A stretch of 64,000 nt of DNA, taken from assembly GCA_034401135.1 (NCBI GenBank), contig JAWZSP010000003.1, positions 992,001 to 1,056,000 on the forward strand, read 5' to 3'. How positions within the stretch are numbered: position 1 is the stretch's first letter; each line of letters begins with the position of its first letter. Made by a program: the position numbers and the translations under genes. The stretch comes from Volutella citrinella (lineage: Eukaryota > Ascomycota > Sordariomycetes > Hypocreales > Nectriaceae). The notes beneath the pieces are model-generated. The model was given only the letters and a program-made list of their open reading frames with translations. It was not told the DNA's origin and ran no database searches. This document shows, piece by piece, positions 31,989 through 43,765 of this stretch.

Positions 31989-33948
31989 CTAAACAAGGAC
32001 GTAGAGCGAGCAGATCTAGACAAGGAGGTGTCAGCAAACAAGAGTCGATAAACCAGAATTAGGGAAATGGGCACGTACCATGCTGAGGCCGAGAATCATG
32101 GAGCACCAGAAGCACACGTTGTTGAACGTCTTTCGGCCGCGGACCCATTTTGTGCGCTGGATGGCGACAATGGGGAGCTGCAGCATCTGGCAAACAAAGC
32201 CGTAGCCGCGCAGCTTCTTGGTGATGCAGGCCATGACGATCTCGTGGCCGATAGCCGAGATGACAAACGTGATGACCATGGCGGCGTTCTTGCCGACGCG
32301 GGGACGCGAGGCACTGTAGACGTGGCGCCGCAGGAAGCTGTAGACGGGCACGTTCCACTCCCGCGAGAACTCCATCCAGTCGGTCGAGTTCCACCAGTCG
32401 GCGTAGAAGTGGCGGTCGCCGAAGCGCGTGATCTCGGCAAAGGCGCCGAGGATGTACTCGAAGATGACGAGGAAGACGAGCAGAAAGGTCAGCATGAAGG
32501 GGAAGAGCAGCCACGAGACGGTCTCGGCGAGGATGAGGCATGTGTCGGAGATGGGCGGGCTGGGGCCCAGGCGCCGCGAGGCATCGGTCAGCACGGGCAG
32601 GATGAAGTCCTCGGAGATGACGGTCAGCAGGAAGATGCAGCCAAAGGTGGCGATGGTCTTGGCCACGAGCGAGATCCAGTTCACTTTTGCAACGCGAGGG
32701 TACTCGATCTCGTAGCACAGGGTCGGGCAGAGCAGGTAGTCGGCGTAGTTGGACCACGTCAGGTTGTGCGGGTACGTGACGTTGCCAATGGGGCTGGTGA
32801 GCTCGAAGGCGAGGTCCTCGCGGAGCGTGTCGACCTCGTCGGAGCTGTTGTTGGCGCTGAGCGACTGCTGGTTGTCACTGAGGTTGGGGTTGAGCTGCCC
32901 GTTGGCGTCCTCGTCGTCGGCGGCCGCGGCCTTTGACTCCTGCTTGCGGCGGCGTTGGTTACGGCGCTTGCGGGCAGCCGGGCTGGTGCTGGGACAGGGA
33001 GTGCCGTTGGCGCCGATGGCCCGGTCAGCGACGGGGTAGAGGTAGGCCGGGCGGCGGTCCGGGTGTGCTGGGTTGTCGAGGGCGTGAAGGCGCTTCTCGG
33101 TGGTGGAGAGGTGGCCGTTGTAGAAGGCGTACGAGTGCATCTTCATGAGCAGTACCATGGTGTGTAGCAGGAAGAAGACCTGGGCCGTCCACGTCCACTC
33201 GAACCAGAAGGGCACGCCGATCCAGACAGCCAGCCACCCGATCTGGTAGAGGCTCTGGATGGCGATGCCGCCGCGATCCCAGCTCAGCAGCCCGCCGGCG
33301 GGCGCAGCGCGACATGCTCGGTTGACCAGCAGGCTGACACCTGTCGTGGCCACCATGAGGAAGTCGGCCACAGCGAGGTGCCACAGCTTGACGGTAAAGA
33401 GGCTCCAGATCTCGACGCGCAGGGGAAAGCCCGTGTCCCGGATGTTGCGCAGCATCGAGGTGATGCCCATGATGGCAAGGCCGATCCAGAAGAGGTTGAA
33501 GAAGCCATGGAAGTCGCGATAATCGCTCTCGGGGTCGAAGTGGCTGACGCGAGAGGCGAACTCGATGGTCGGGAAGATTCGTCGTCGCTGCTCGGCGCGG
33601 ACTTGCTTGCGCACCGTCGAGAGGTGCTTGACCGACGGAGGCGCGTTCTCTGGGATGGGCGTGGAGCGACCACTTGTTACACTGTCAGCCTTTTTTTTTC
33701 CCTTGTTTCAAGATTCACGTCTCAAGATGTGGCCACAGGGCGTACCTCGTCATGCCGCTCACGGTGGCGCTTCCGTCGCCCGGCTGCAGCAGGCTGTTCA
33801 TATGGGCATCCGCATCGCTGCCAGACGACAGGCGGAAGACCTGCGAGATCTGGTTGTGCTGCGGCTTGCGTGGGCGCGGGCGGAGGACGTGGTCGTGCTC
33901 GCTATCGTGGGCGTGGCCATTGGCCAAGACCTCGGCCGAGGAGCTCAT
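31989..33948 (-). CDS. are2: sterol O-acyltransferase (ARE1/ARE2 type, MBOAT family)
   Basis: Three exons on the minus strand: 33948-33746, 33672-32079 and a 27-nt last exon 32015-31989, with introns of 73 and 63 nt, giving 607 residues. The enzyme esterifies ergosterol with acyl-CoA at the ER for storage in lipid droplets. Residues 1-100 are a soluble arm (EHDHVLRPRPRKPQHNQISQVF). Multiple membrane helices follow (WLAVWIGVPFWFEW, VFFLLHTMVLLMKMHSY). A charged cytosolic loop rich in Lys/Arg/Asp lies at about 260-330. The family signature FYADWWNSTDWMEF starts at about residue 490, then WNVPVYSFLRRHVY. The conserved MBOAT catalytic His is in SAIGHEIVMAC (about residue 544). The tiny last exon encodes only ICSLYVLV and fits the family C terminus. 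Confidence 0.92.
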
Positions 33949-36900
33949 GGTGAGCGCACAGCGCGGATAAGGGAGGGGCAATTGCGGGAACCGAGCAAGG
34001 GAGAGAAAGGGCGTCGGTCCCGTTCGAGCAGCTGTCGCGGCAGCGGTTGTGTCGTCGTCGCCTCGAGCAGCCAAAAATGTGACGAGTCCAAGGTCTGGGT
34101 TGGAGGAGGGCGCAGCTCCAAAAAGTAAGCTCGGGCGGGTAGCGACGAACGCTGGAGGAACGGAGAGAATGGCAAACAAGTAATCAATCAGCCAGCCAGA
34201 CGATGAAAAAGAAATCAGAAGGAGAGATGGCACGAGGCCAAGGCAGCAATGACGATCAACTAGCGTCGTCTAATGCAGGATCGCTGGTAGGAAGAGGGGC
34301 TTCTCGGCGTCGGTGTCGTCGTCACCGGGGCGGCTTGCGCTTGAAGTGCGAGCGACGTTGCAGAAGAGCAGCTGCGCGGATTGATCGGATCGGCGACGTT
34401 TGACGAATGACGACGGCCACGGGCGCTGGCCATGGCCGTGACAAGGTCCCCTGATTGCCCTGGAGCGAATGACGTAGCAGGCCGCCAAACCCCCCGACCC
34501 CGTGGGCCCACCCGCGTGCTCCAGGGCCTATCAGACTCTGTGTATGAGTCGATTACCGGTGCACCTCCACGAATACCCTCCCCCTTGCCCACTAACATTC
34601 ATCGTGGATCGAAGTTCGCAGAGCTCCCTCCCTTCCAGCAAGGTATGAGTAGCCTGACAGGACGATGCTTGGAGAATGCCCCACGGTTTATGCCTCTGAA
34701 GTCGCTGCGCCGCATCGCAGCATCAAACCAGGCTGGCTTCTGTCGTGGCTCTCTCTGCGGCTGTTCGTCACGCCGTGGCGATGCCAGCAGCGCAAGAGGC
34801 CGCCTGGAACCGTCAGTCAGAGTCAGAACACTAAAATATCTGAGGTAGACAGATGCCTAACCCTGCGGTTCAGAACCCATCCATACCATCTTGTCGACGG
34901 CATGGGCTGCCTTGCACAAAGCTCAGCGCCGGGTTTCCCCGTGAATACTGCGAGGCGAGCGAGTCGCGATCCAAAGGATTGTCCCAACCGTGTGGCTCTG
35001 CCTTATTGCGCCTTGCTTGAGATACCAAAGTCGCAAATAATTCCCCGATGAAGGAATGCGTTGCCTGCTCTGTGGTGCCGCAGGAATCCCGAAGCAACGG
35101 AGGCCCGCCCCCAAATCAAAGCACAGGGCAGGCATACATGCACCTTGCGCAACCCCATCTGCCCTGTCATCCTCCCGCCGTCCCAGGCTGTGCTATCCGT
35201 GTTCTACTCTCGACCTCGCAACTGTTAGTGCTGCTGCTGCTACTACTTCTACTGCAGCATTTGTGTTATTCCGGCTGCTGCCCACGCCTCATCCACTCAC
35301 CGGGTGATTGGCTTGACAATCCTGGCCATCCGGTCTGTCGCCATGTTTTATCCCCAATCCTATCACCTGCAAGCCGGAGCACCCGAAACCTCGCAAGCTG
35401 TCTCATCCGCAAGACGAAGCCCCAAGGCATCAGGGGTCTCTGTTTCTGGGGATATTCATGGCACTCCATGGGAGAGTGTCAGGTGACGACATGTCTCAAG
35501 CCCCATGGCAAGCCGCAGGAGTTTGAACGTGGCGTCCACGAGGGGTGCGCAAGGTGCGCTCCGGTGCGGCACGCCATGTCTCGATTCCACCGCTGTGTAT
35601 GAGGTCATGAAGGACGCAGCGATGACATGCCGTCGCTCGCAGAGCAGAGCACGCCAGCCAGCCCGAAAGCCAGGTTTCTGAGACGCACCGTATTTCGATT
35701 GATACATTGGCTGACGTCTTGTAAAACTCTGGGCAAAGTCCTAGCTAAACCTACTGAGCCCGTTTGGTGTGACAGCTGACCACGTTTGGTGGCGGACGGG
35801 AGGCCAACAGCTCGTAGAAATTGGCCGATTGGGCAATCTCTAGACCTCCCGCTGGGCTTGACCCTCCACATTCTGGGACAAACCCTGAATTCGGCATCGA
35901 TTCGAGCAATGGGCCGCCGTCTTTGCTCCGGCTGCTAATGTAATATCAACACTCACGCCGCGCCGAATAAGTGAAACGCCGCCCGATATAAAAATAACCT
36001 GCCCTCATGTGTTCGACTATGTGACAATAACATAAGTGTGCCTGTCATCCCGTTCCTGATCAGTGAGATGCAAGGCTGACAAAAAGGGACGGGGCGTTTC
36101 TGTGTCCACATGCACCGTAACAGTGTCTCACCTGGGGTTCGCACAAACCTCGAAATCCCCCATACGCCATGATGCACATCCCAGCCGCATCCTATCACAT
36201 CCAAATCCGCGATTCCCAATCTGGCCCGTGCCCCTTGCCCCCCATGATCGGGCGTTGGAGCTGGCGATAATGTGGCGGCGCACTAACACGCCGTGGCTGC
36301 CCGCGCTGAGACTCTGGTGTAGGTCGGACATGGGAAACCCAGGTTCCCTCCTTGATGTGCCAATTTTGGCACACGTGTAGACGGTGTCGTCCAGGGCTGG
36401 CTGGCTATCACTCAATTTACGGGGGAGACGCATGGCAGCCACCGCACTGACAATCCCCAGCTGAACGTGTGGGCTTCAGGTGAGGATTTCGCTGCCTGGT
36501 GGTGGCGTGTATGGGTTGTAAGACAAGAATCCAATCATATTGGTTCTAAAACAAGTATCTCTATCCATGCTGATGGGGGGAAAAAGAGGGAAGGAGATGA
36601 TACAAATGCTGTTTGTAAAATGAAGAAGGAATGATGAAATAGGGCGAAATAAAAACACGCATTAATACGAGTAAACACCTTGATGACGGCTGGGACGTCG
36701 TTGCGCCTTCCCCCCCCTCCGGCTGCTCAGCCATTGGCCTGGGCCAATCCCTCCCCTGGGTCTAGAGTCCGATTGCTCGTGTGAAAAAAAAGAAAAGAGA
36801 AGAAAGGGAAAAAATAGGCCGAACGGGATGAGATCCATTCCTGCCCGTTGCAATGCTGCTTGTCGTCGAACCCGCCAAAACGCCACCACTGTGACTTGCC

Positions 36901-37133
36901 CACAGAAGAAGAAAAGAAAAATTGGAAGCCCTTTTACTTGTCCCCCTCCTGTGAACCGCTTTTGACTGTTGTGGACCTTTGAGCTGTGTAGTGCTTGCAG
37001 GTACTGCGCCGTCGCTAAGTGTGGTCGATGGTTCATGATGGTTCCCAGCCGAGTTTACGTGTGTGGGTGACACCCAGGCCAACACGAGACTGGGAAAACG
37101 GGTCGAGGGACCAGGGAACCGTGTAAGGATCGT
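33949..37133. other. gene-free stretch upstream of the acyltransferase gene
   Basis: About 3.2 kb with the acyltransferase promoter at its left end. Plus-strand frames such as 35048-35602 (with a Leu run from a CTG/CTA repeat near 35228-35255) are low-complexity. I find no domain, splice structure or coding-like composition. The DNA around 36660-36930 has C- and A-runs. Confidence 0.4.
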
Positions 37134-37164
37134 GAAAAAGAAGAAGAAGAAGAAGAAGAAGAAG
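37134..37164 (+). repeat. (GAA)n microsatellite
   Basis: GAAAA followed by about eight AAG/GAA units on the plus strand, TTC/CTT on the minus strand. Confidence 0.85.
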
Positions 37165-37372
37165 GACATCAATGGAATCCAGCCGTTTCTTCGTACCGCA
37201 ATGCCAATGCCACCACCTGTGTGTCCCGCCAACCCCTGGCCCAAACTCGTCATGTGACAAGCCACAGCTCTTGGGATCCGGGTCTGGACATGATACCGAG
37301 CGGCACATGGCCGCCCGTCTTTCACAGCATGCGCTGAGTGGGTGTGGCTGGCGAGCGAGGATTTTGTTGGCT

Positions 37373-37591
37373 CTAGTTGGAAGAGCTGGAGCTGCTGGAG
37401 CTGCTTGATGAGCCGGAGGAGCTGCCGGACGACGAGCCACCGCCGTTGATCTCCATGATAGCGCCGGACATGGATGCCTGCCACATGATTGCGAGATGTT
37501 TTTCTTGGTCGTAGGAGCTTGAGTAGGATGATATGGTTCCGGCTTCTTTCCGGGGAGTGGCAAGGCCTGGAGGAGTTTGATAGGATTGCAA
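37373..37591 (-). CDS. candidate Ser-rich reading frame, start unknown
   Basis: A minus-strand frame ending TAG at 37373 reads QSYQTPPGLATPRKEAG, SSYSSSYDQEKHLAIMWQAS and MEINGGG, then an alternating Ser/Gly tail of about 20 residues from a CTC/CAG-type repeat. The frame is open further upstream without an ATG. The first in-frame ATG (37486) would leave only about 37 codons, so an upstream exon would be needed. No family is recognised. Confidence 0.2.
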   Translation of the reverse strand: MQSYQTPPGLATPRKEAGTISSYSSSYDQEKHLAIMWQASMSGAIMEINGGGSSSGSSSGSSSSSSSSSSSN

Positions 37592-38086
37592 AGAGTATGT
37601 AGTTGATGGGAACAGCCCAATGGTGATGGTAGCTGTGTTGCTGTTGCTGGTGCGTAAAGAGAAACTGCTTCTCGTCTTGTCGACTCTTGATGCTTTGCTT
37701 GTTATAAGCGTGTGTGTGTGAGAGTGTGTGAGCTGTCTGTCTGTATCTCTTTGGAAAGCAGGAAAGGACTGGGTATTTATCTGAAGTCGACCTGGATCAA
37801 GAGACGTCCAGGGGGTTGCCTCCTGGGGTGACCCAAGAAATCTATTTTTTGCTCAACTTCTTGGCTCCGGAAGTCTCTCGAGGGAGGAAGTTGCAGCAGT
37901 ACAAGAAAGGACCCCTGGCGGTTCCTCGTCGAGACAAGTCGACCAGCCCGCCAGAGCAGGCGACACCATCGGGCGGCCGTCACCCACGCACGCCCAGAGT
38001 CTAGCATCTTCCCTCACGCCCTCGAAGGAGCGAGCGCATGCCTGACAGTACCGCAGGCACCGCACCAAGTCAGTCAAGATGATGTC

Positions 38087-38118
38087 CATGCCCATGCCCA
38101 TGCCCAAGCCCAAGCCCA
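38087..38118 (+). repeat. hexanucleotide repeat ATGCCC/AAGCCC
   Basis: Three ATGCCC-type units followed by AAGCCC units directly precede the C-run tract. On the minus strand this reads as alternating GGGCAT and GGGCTT. Confidence 0.7.
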
Positions 38119-38122
38119 TTGT

Positions 38123-38146
38123 CCACCCCCCCACCCCCCCACCCCC
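38123..38146 (-). other. G-run tract, potential G-quadruplex
   Basis: On the minus strand the tract is G5-T-G7-T-G7-T-GG, that is, long G runs separated by single T. This satisfies the usual quadruplex pattern of four G3 runs with short loops. Formation is inference. Confidence 0.6.
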
Positions 38147-41100
38147 GCGAGCGAAAGATGCAGCCCGAAATAGGAAACCGGCCATTGACCAATTGGCTGG
38201 CGCCCCAAGCCCAGTGCGGTCCAAGAGCGTGGTTCCGCGCCGGCACCGCCCTGAAGGGAGGCAGGCCTGTGTGAGTCTTGGGGCACGCTCACGTCGCTCA
38301 GCCTCAGCCTTGGGCCCTTTCTGCCTCAGGTGGGTGGTGGTGTAAGGCGGGTTGTGGACGGCAGCACTGGTGTGGCCTCAGACTCTGCATTAACAGTGGG
38401 GCGCGTGTCCTGAAGCGGTGCCACAGCGCGCTGGGGCATCGCCTTGTCAGTGCTGTCACTGGCTTATTGCGGCTGCTGTTTTCTGTCTGCCACAGAGGTG
38501 GTGGTGCCCCGGTGGTTGTTTGGCGAGCTTTGGGGAATGGCACTGTGTTAGTCAACCTGGAAGGCAACCAACGGCTCTCGTCCTGTCAAGTTTCAGGTAG
38601 TAGGCTGCTAGCGGGGGGCCGCCCGCCATAGTTGCGGGCGGTCTTGGGCTCTGACTCCTCTGGCCAGCAGCCACAGGTGGCGAGTGACAGCGGTGGGGAT
38701 GCCTTGCAGCCTGGGATTGGTACCTTTGTCCTGGGTGGGTGCAATGCCAGAGCCTGGAGCCTGAATATTAGAGCCGTGCTGCGTTGAAATAGGTCCAAAA
38801 TCTGGTGCATGCCCTCGGTCGCCCTAGCGGGTGCGACTCAACTGTAAAGATGCACCTCTGCACCGGGGTCGGGCGGATCGGGTCCGTCGAAGCTGTCAAG
38901 ATCGCCATGCCCTTCCAATTTTCCTCATTCCCGTCCAAATATCCCACGGCGAGGGGGGCGCGGTTATGCTCCGCCTAGTCCTTCGATAGCCTCTTGTTTT
39001 TTTGGCCCTTTTGGTGGTCCTTTTGATGCTGCCCCGATCCATCCCTAGTAGTACTATTAGAGCGGGAGCTTTCTCATATGACCTCCGCTCCGCCTCCGAG
39101 GGCCCGGCGCCGGGCTCGCAGCGGTAGCCAATCGCTGGCCGTAGTGGCCGCGGCCTCCGGAGACGAAAGGCGGATTCCCCACATATCGCAAGGCGCAATG
39201 AAAGCAATTGATCTTTTGTAACTCTGGCTCTTTTGTCGTTGTGGCCTCAACGGCAAGTCCCAGCGGCACGACACAGCAGCCATCGTCCTTCTCGCGAAAC
39301 ACCCTTGCAGGCTCGATTCAGTTGCGCGATATGCTTGTCATGTTGATGCACCAAACCTGCACGTGCCCATAGCCCAAGATGCCATCATCCCAACCCCGGC
39401 CCCTTGGCAACAACAACATCTTCCCCCCTCTGCAGCTGCAGCCCGGCTGGGCTGGCTGGGCTGAGCTGAGAGTCTCGCCTGAGTGTCAGAATTTCGGAAT
39501 GTGCGCCCGTGTGACGGGCGATGGGATGGGATGGACTGGGCGCACCGTCCCGCCTCAGCCTTACCAGCGCCGACAACACAACACAGTCCGTGATGCACAC
39601 CTGGCAACCGCCGATACACGAGCTGAGTAAAAATAGCAGTTGCCTTGTGCCCGTTGCGAACTTTTGTCTCAAACCCGTCGCGGGCAGCCCTGGGAGCCAA
39701 TGAGACAAGGCAGAGCAACCGTCAACGCAACAATCGCAACTGTTGGCGTTGCTCGTATAGCTGCGCGCTGTCTCATCAAAGCCCATCAGCTTCCACACCG
39801 ACAATTCTCCTTTCGTGGACTTCCAAATTCCCATGCTTTGCCTTTGTTTCGCGCCGCACCCCTACTCATCTCGAAATCACAGACACCGTCATCATCTGTC
39901 TCTCGCTCTCTCCGCATATCCCAAGACTGGCGATCGCAGAACGACGGATGAGCACTGACTGACTTCCTCCCCTGTCGCGTGGCGGGGGCTGGTGGTGCAC
40001 GCCCCCCACGTGAGCAGCGCAGCGCAGTTGTGGCAGCCTGAAACAAGCATGCCACTCAACGAACTTCGAGAGACTCAAGACGCCACTTTTGTCTATGGGT
40101 TCCTTGATAGGTTCCCGCTGGCGGCCGTGCATGGCCGAATCCAGACAGCATGCGAAGGAAGCACTTCCACAAACGGGAGAAGGGCTACCAGTCTCTGGCT
40201 CAGATGGGATGGGGCTGGGGAGGATCACTGCGGTAATGCCTGTGGCCGGCATGCATCCCATCCCAGCCCGAAGGATTCCCGCCATCTCTCGGCCGACGCA
40301 GGCTGTGTTCTTGTTCTACCCGGCGGTAGATGCGGACGGCAATGCGCCCCAAGCCCTACAAGGACAGATCCTAGGGGAGTTGGGGAGGGAAAGCCGATGT
40401 TGGTCAGCTTGTCGTCTACAGCCTCATCGCACTCCAGCGAATGAGAGCCCAGCGCTCTGTCCTGTCAACAAAAGGCCCAAACAATTCTCCGAAGGGACTT
40501 TGGTTCACGCTTGGGCACGCGACTAATGGGCAGAGCCTCCTCTAGCTCACCTTAACCCGCCCTACGAGAGAAGCTATGACTCCGATGAGCAACATAGTAG
40601 GACAAGGACGAGGATTCAGGGTCCGCTCTGTAGTTAGCCTTTCCAGCGGTTCGGTTCCCAAACTAATTACCTTGCTCACCTTGCCATACCATACCGCCAC
40701 CGACCCTGTCATTACGATCAGAACCTTGGTAAAGCGGGTTCACGAGCGGTCAGCTGGCCCGGGCTCGTTCGTCCGAGCAACTCTCCGAAGCGCGGATGGA
40801 TGCGCCCACGCCTTTCCAGATGACTTCCAGAGGCCAGGGATTTGGGCTTGTAGCCCGCAACTGATCTGACGATGGTCTACTTTGGACAGAAGATCTCCAG
40901 ATGCCAAAGATCAACGCGCCCACATTCCGCACCCGTACCCAGAACGTATGATGCGCTCCTAGCTCATTAGGCCCATTTGGCTTGGGGGAAGTTGTAGCGG
41001 CGGCTGAGGATGGGTATGGTCTTCAGCAGATGACACGCCGGAACTTGGGTAAGCAAAGGTGGACATCCAGCGCCGCTCTTCACCCTCAACAACGAACTGG

Positions 41101-43150
41101 TTTGAAGAAACTTTCGGCATTGAAGGTCAGTGCGTGGTACGGTGCGTTCGACTCGGACATTGCTGGCGGGCGGCCTCAAAACCCGACCTTCTCGGTTGTT
41201 TGTAATGCCTTGGCTTGACCAGGAAGGTGAGCGAGCAAGAGGCAACCACACGCGAGGCAGCAGTGCGAGTCGAGGTTTGCGCTTGGCCAGCCGGCATGAC
41301 GCATTGCAGCCCTCAAGCGAGATGCTAACTCACAACGTCAGGTATATCGCTGGAGATATACCCCCAACCCTCAAGGCAGAACGCAACCTACCCCATGAGG
41401 AAGTTCACATGTGCAAGTGACTCAGCATCGACTTCATCGAGCCTTCGTCTTTTCTGTCGTCTTTCTGATTTTTGCCCATTTCTTAATTTTCTTAATTGTT
41501 TCCCTGGACTGACTCTCACGCGGCATTCGTGAGTGCCTGGTCGCATAGGTTTGGTCGTTTCGCAATTCCTCGGTTGATGCATCGTCTCATCTCCTCACGA
41601 GCTCGGCTTCTTCAACCGTCGGCTGCGTAGACCCCTCCCCTGGGCAACTGAAATGTACGTCTTGCCCAACAATGAAGCCTGTGAAAATTGCCCGAACCAC
41701 AAGTGGCGCGTTATTGATATAACCTCGCAATAATGCAAGGAAGCCAGGACCTCACCTGCCATCTTACCATGGCACTGGGCGTTGCCGAGATGCAAACTGC
41801 AAACCCACCACCCCGACCCTGTCGGCGATCCCCTGTCGATCATTGCCCAGCTCCCACCCACCACTTTCTCATTTTGCTATGCCTTCCCGCCCCGGAGAAG
41901 CACATGCAACCACCAGATCGGATCGTGCTTTGCGGGGCCTCCGCAGCTCCCGCTCTTCCGTCGGCAATCTGATGCGCTCCTCCCACCCCGGGCTTTCTAG
42001 ACGAGTCTGCTTCGCTGCGTGCTGGTGCGACGTGCGTCTACCGGCACCTCGTTTCGATCATGTGCATGCGCTCGCCCGCTCGGCTATGGAGATCAAGCGA
42101 GATTCGTGTCCGCACCCACCAACTTCCTGAGCAACCGAGGAAGGGGGACGGGAATGCGGTCTGCACTTGCGGATCCGCCCGCCTCCCACATCCCTCGGAC
42201 TATCCAAGTGGCGGTTCGAAAATTTATCCGTCAGACTAGGAGATTCTATTTTGATAGTGACTCCGTAGTGTTCAAGACGAGTCGAGGAGGCGTTGTAGTA
42301 TGTACAATGCTGACAGTGTGCGCCCAACGCAACCGTGTAACTAAGCGACGATTGTCAATTGCGTTTAACATGCATTGTAGCCTCGGGCCGCCTAAATTTC
42401 TCAGTGATGCAAAAGGACTTACCGTGAATCATCGCTCTCTTTGTTGACACGGCGATCGACCGTGGGTGAGCCTCGGTGCTCGGTTCCCATCTGGGATAGG
42501 GTAACGAATAAGCGATTGCTTATTCCTTCGCCTGCGCAGAGGGACAGCTTGCCTCGAGAGCGCATGGCATCAAAGTAGCCCCAAGCTGATGGGCTGAAGA
42601 TTGCTAGATCGACATGGAGTTTGATAAGGCAAAAAAAGCCTGTCGGTCGGGTGATCAGTTTTGGTTGTAACTCGTCGGGCCGTCCATACCATCACCAGCG
42701 AAACTCAAAGAAATCGCTGGGTTTTCAACCAGCCATCTGCTAAAATCCCTAGATTCGCTTTTTTTTTTAATATAGAGTGTTTGGTGATGCTCATGTGCAC
42801 TGCAATCAAGCTTTCTCTTTCATAGCAGCCTTGACGCTACCCCCAGTCTCCTCAGCTTGCAGTTGGAGGTGTCAACACTGATCTGCCTAATGTTGCGGAA
42901 TAAGCATAAGCGTGCGTTTTTCGATGACTTGGCGTTACTATGTGTCCAGCTTGTAGAAACAGCAACTGCGATGTGAAAATCTCGACTGTCATAATAGGCA
43001 CCTTCCGGCGTCTTCTGGTGGAGATGAGAGCTGATTCCGACGCGTGATAAATCCCTCGATAAGACAATGGTCAGAAAGCATTCGAAATCACCGGTCCCTC
43101 GGCTACGCGGTTATGATGACCAAGCTCTCATTTTCGGATAGCGTCGTCTA

Positions 43151-43765
43151 TCAGATCGAAAACTTGAATGTCAGAATGGGCGTCTGACACGCAGTCACAG
43201 TGCATTCTCGCGACAAGAGCCGAAAGTGGCCATTCCATGTCAACGCATGTCGCATACACACATGATCAAGTATCCAGGTTCCAGGAAACTCAAGGCTTCT
43301 TGGGGTGCCAAGAGCGTATGGAGACTCGGCTGCACACAGTGGCACCTCGTATGTCAGAGCCCCCTTCTCCGTCAGTAGAGCAGAGCCTACTCTGACCGGT
43401 GCGACGAGATGAAGTCCAGTTTCAAGTTGGTCAATATCTGATCTTGAATGACTCAAAGTTGGGGCTTGAAAGTGGTTCTCGGAAGACGAAATGATAGTCA
43501 ATGTCACTTAGTTTGAGTGCATGCAACCCAGCCTCGTTGTTGGGAGCAACACCGTGCCCGCTTCGAGTCCCGAGGTAGGCAAGACCCAAAGGAGGTACCA
43601 CGGCAGTTTTTCCACTGGCATATACGAATATGTCCAGTCATCTTCCTGGAGGGTGGCACGAAATGCTGAACTTGAGATTGTGTTTGTTGACATTATCTTT
43701 TCTGATCGTAAAGAAGACATCGACTTGCCAATCATACGCGAAAGCCGAAAGGAGGTGGACATCAA
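43151..43765 (-). pseudogene. 205-codon frame with one internal stop, unknown
   Basis: Two minus-strand open frames (43765-43508 and 43507-43151) are in the same phase and separated only by one TAA. Both halves look protein-like: AFRATLQEDDWTYSYMPVEK and LPWYLLWVLPTSGLEAG before the stop, and RSDIDQLETGLHLVAPVRVG and LEFPGTWILDHVCMRHAL after it. This suggests a single gene piece with a nonsense change, or chance. No ATG with a good context and no domain are recognised. Confidence 0.25.

Larger units (their letters stand above)
37592..43150. other. gene-free stretch with simple repeats
   Basis: No supportable gene in about 5.5 kb. It holds a GT/GA dinucleotide run (about 37709-37727), a six-base ATGCCC/AAGCCC repeat (38087-38118), a C-run tract (38123-38146) and a TATTTAT motif at 37772. 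Several Pro/Ser/Arg-rich open frames in all directions look random for GC-rich DNA. Confidence 0.4.

Noticed and set aside
32067..32936. 289-codon plus-strand frame over the sterol acyltransferase gene
   Set aside because: It is antisense to conserved membrane helices and the MBOAT signature; the composition is a shadow of the real gene.
35048..35602. 184-codon plus-strand frame with a Leu run
   Set aside because: The Leu run comes from a CTG/CTA simple repeat. The rest has no protein-like order.
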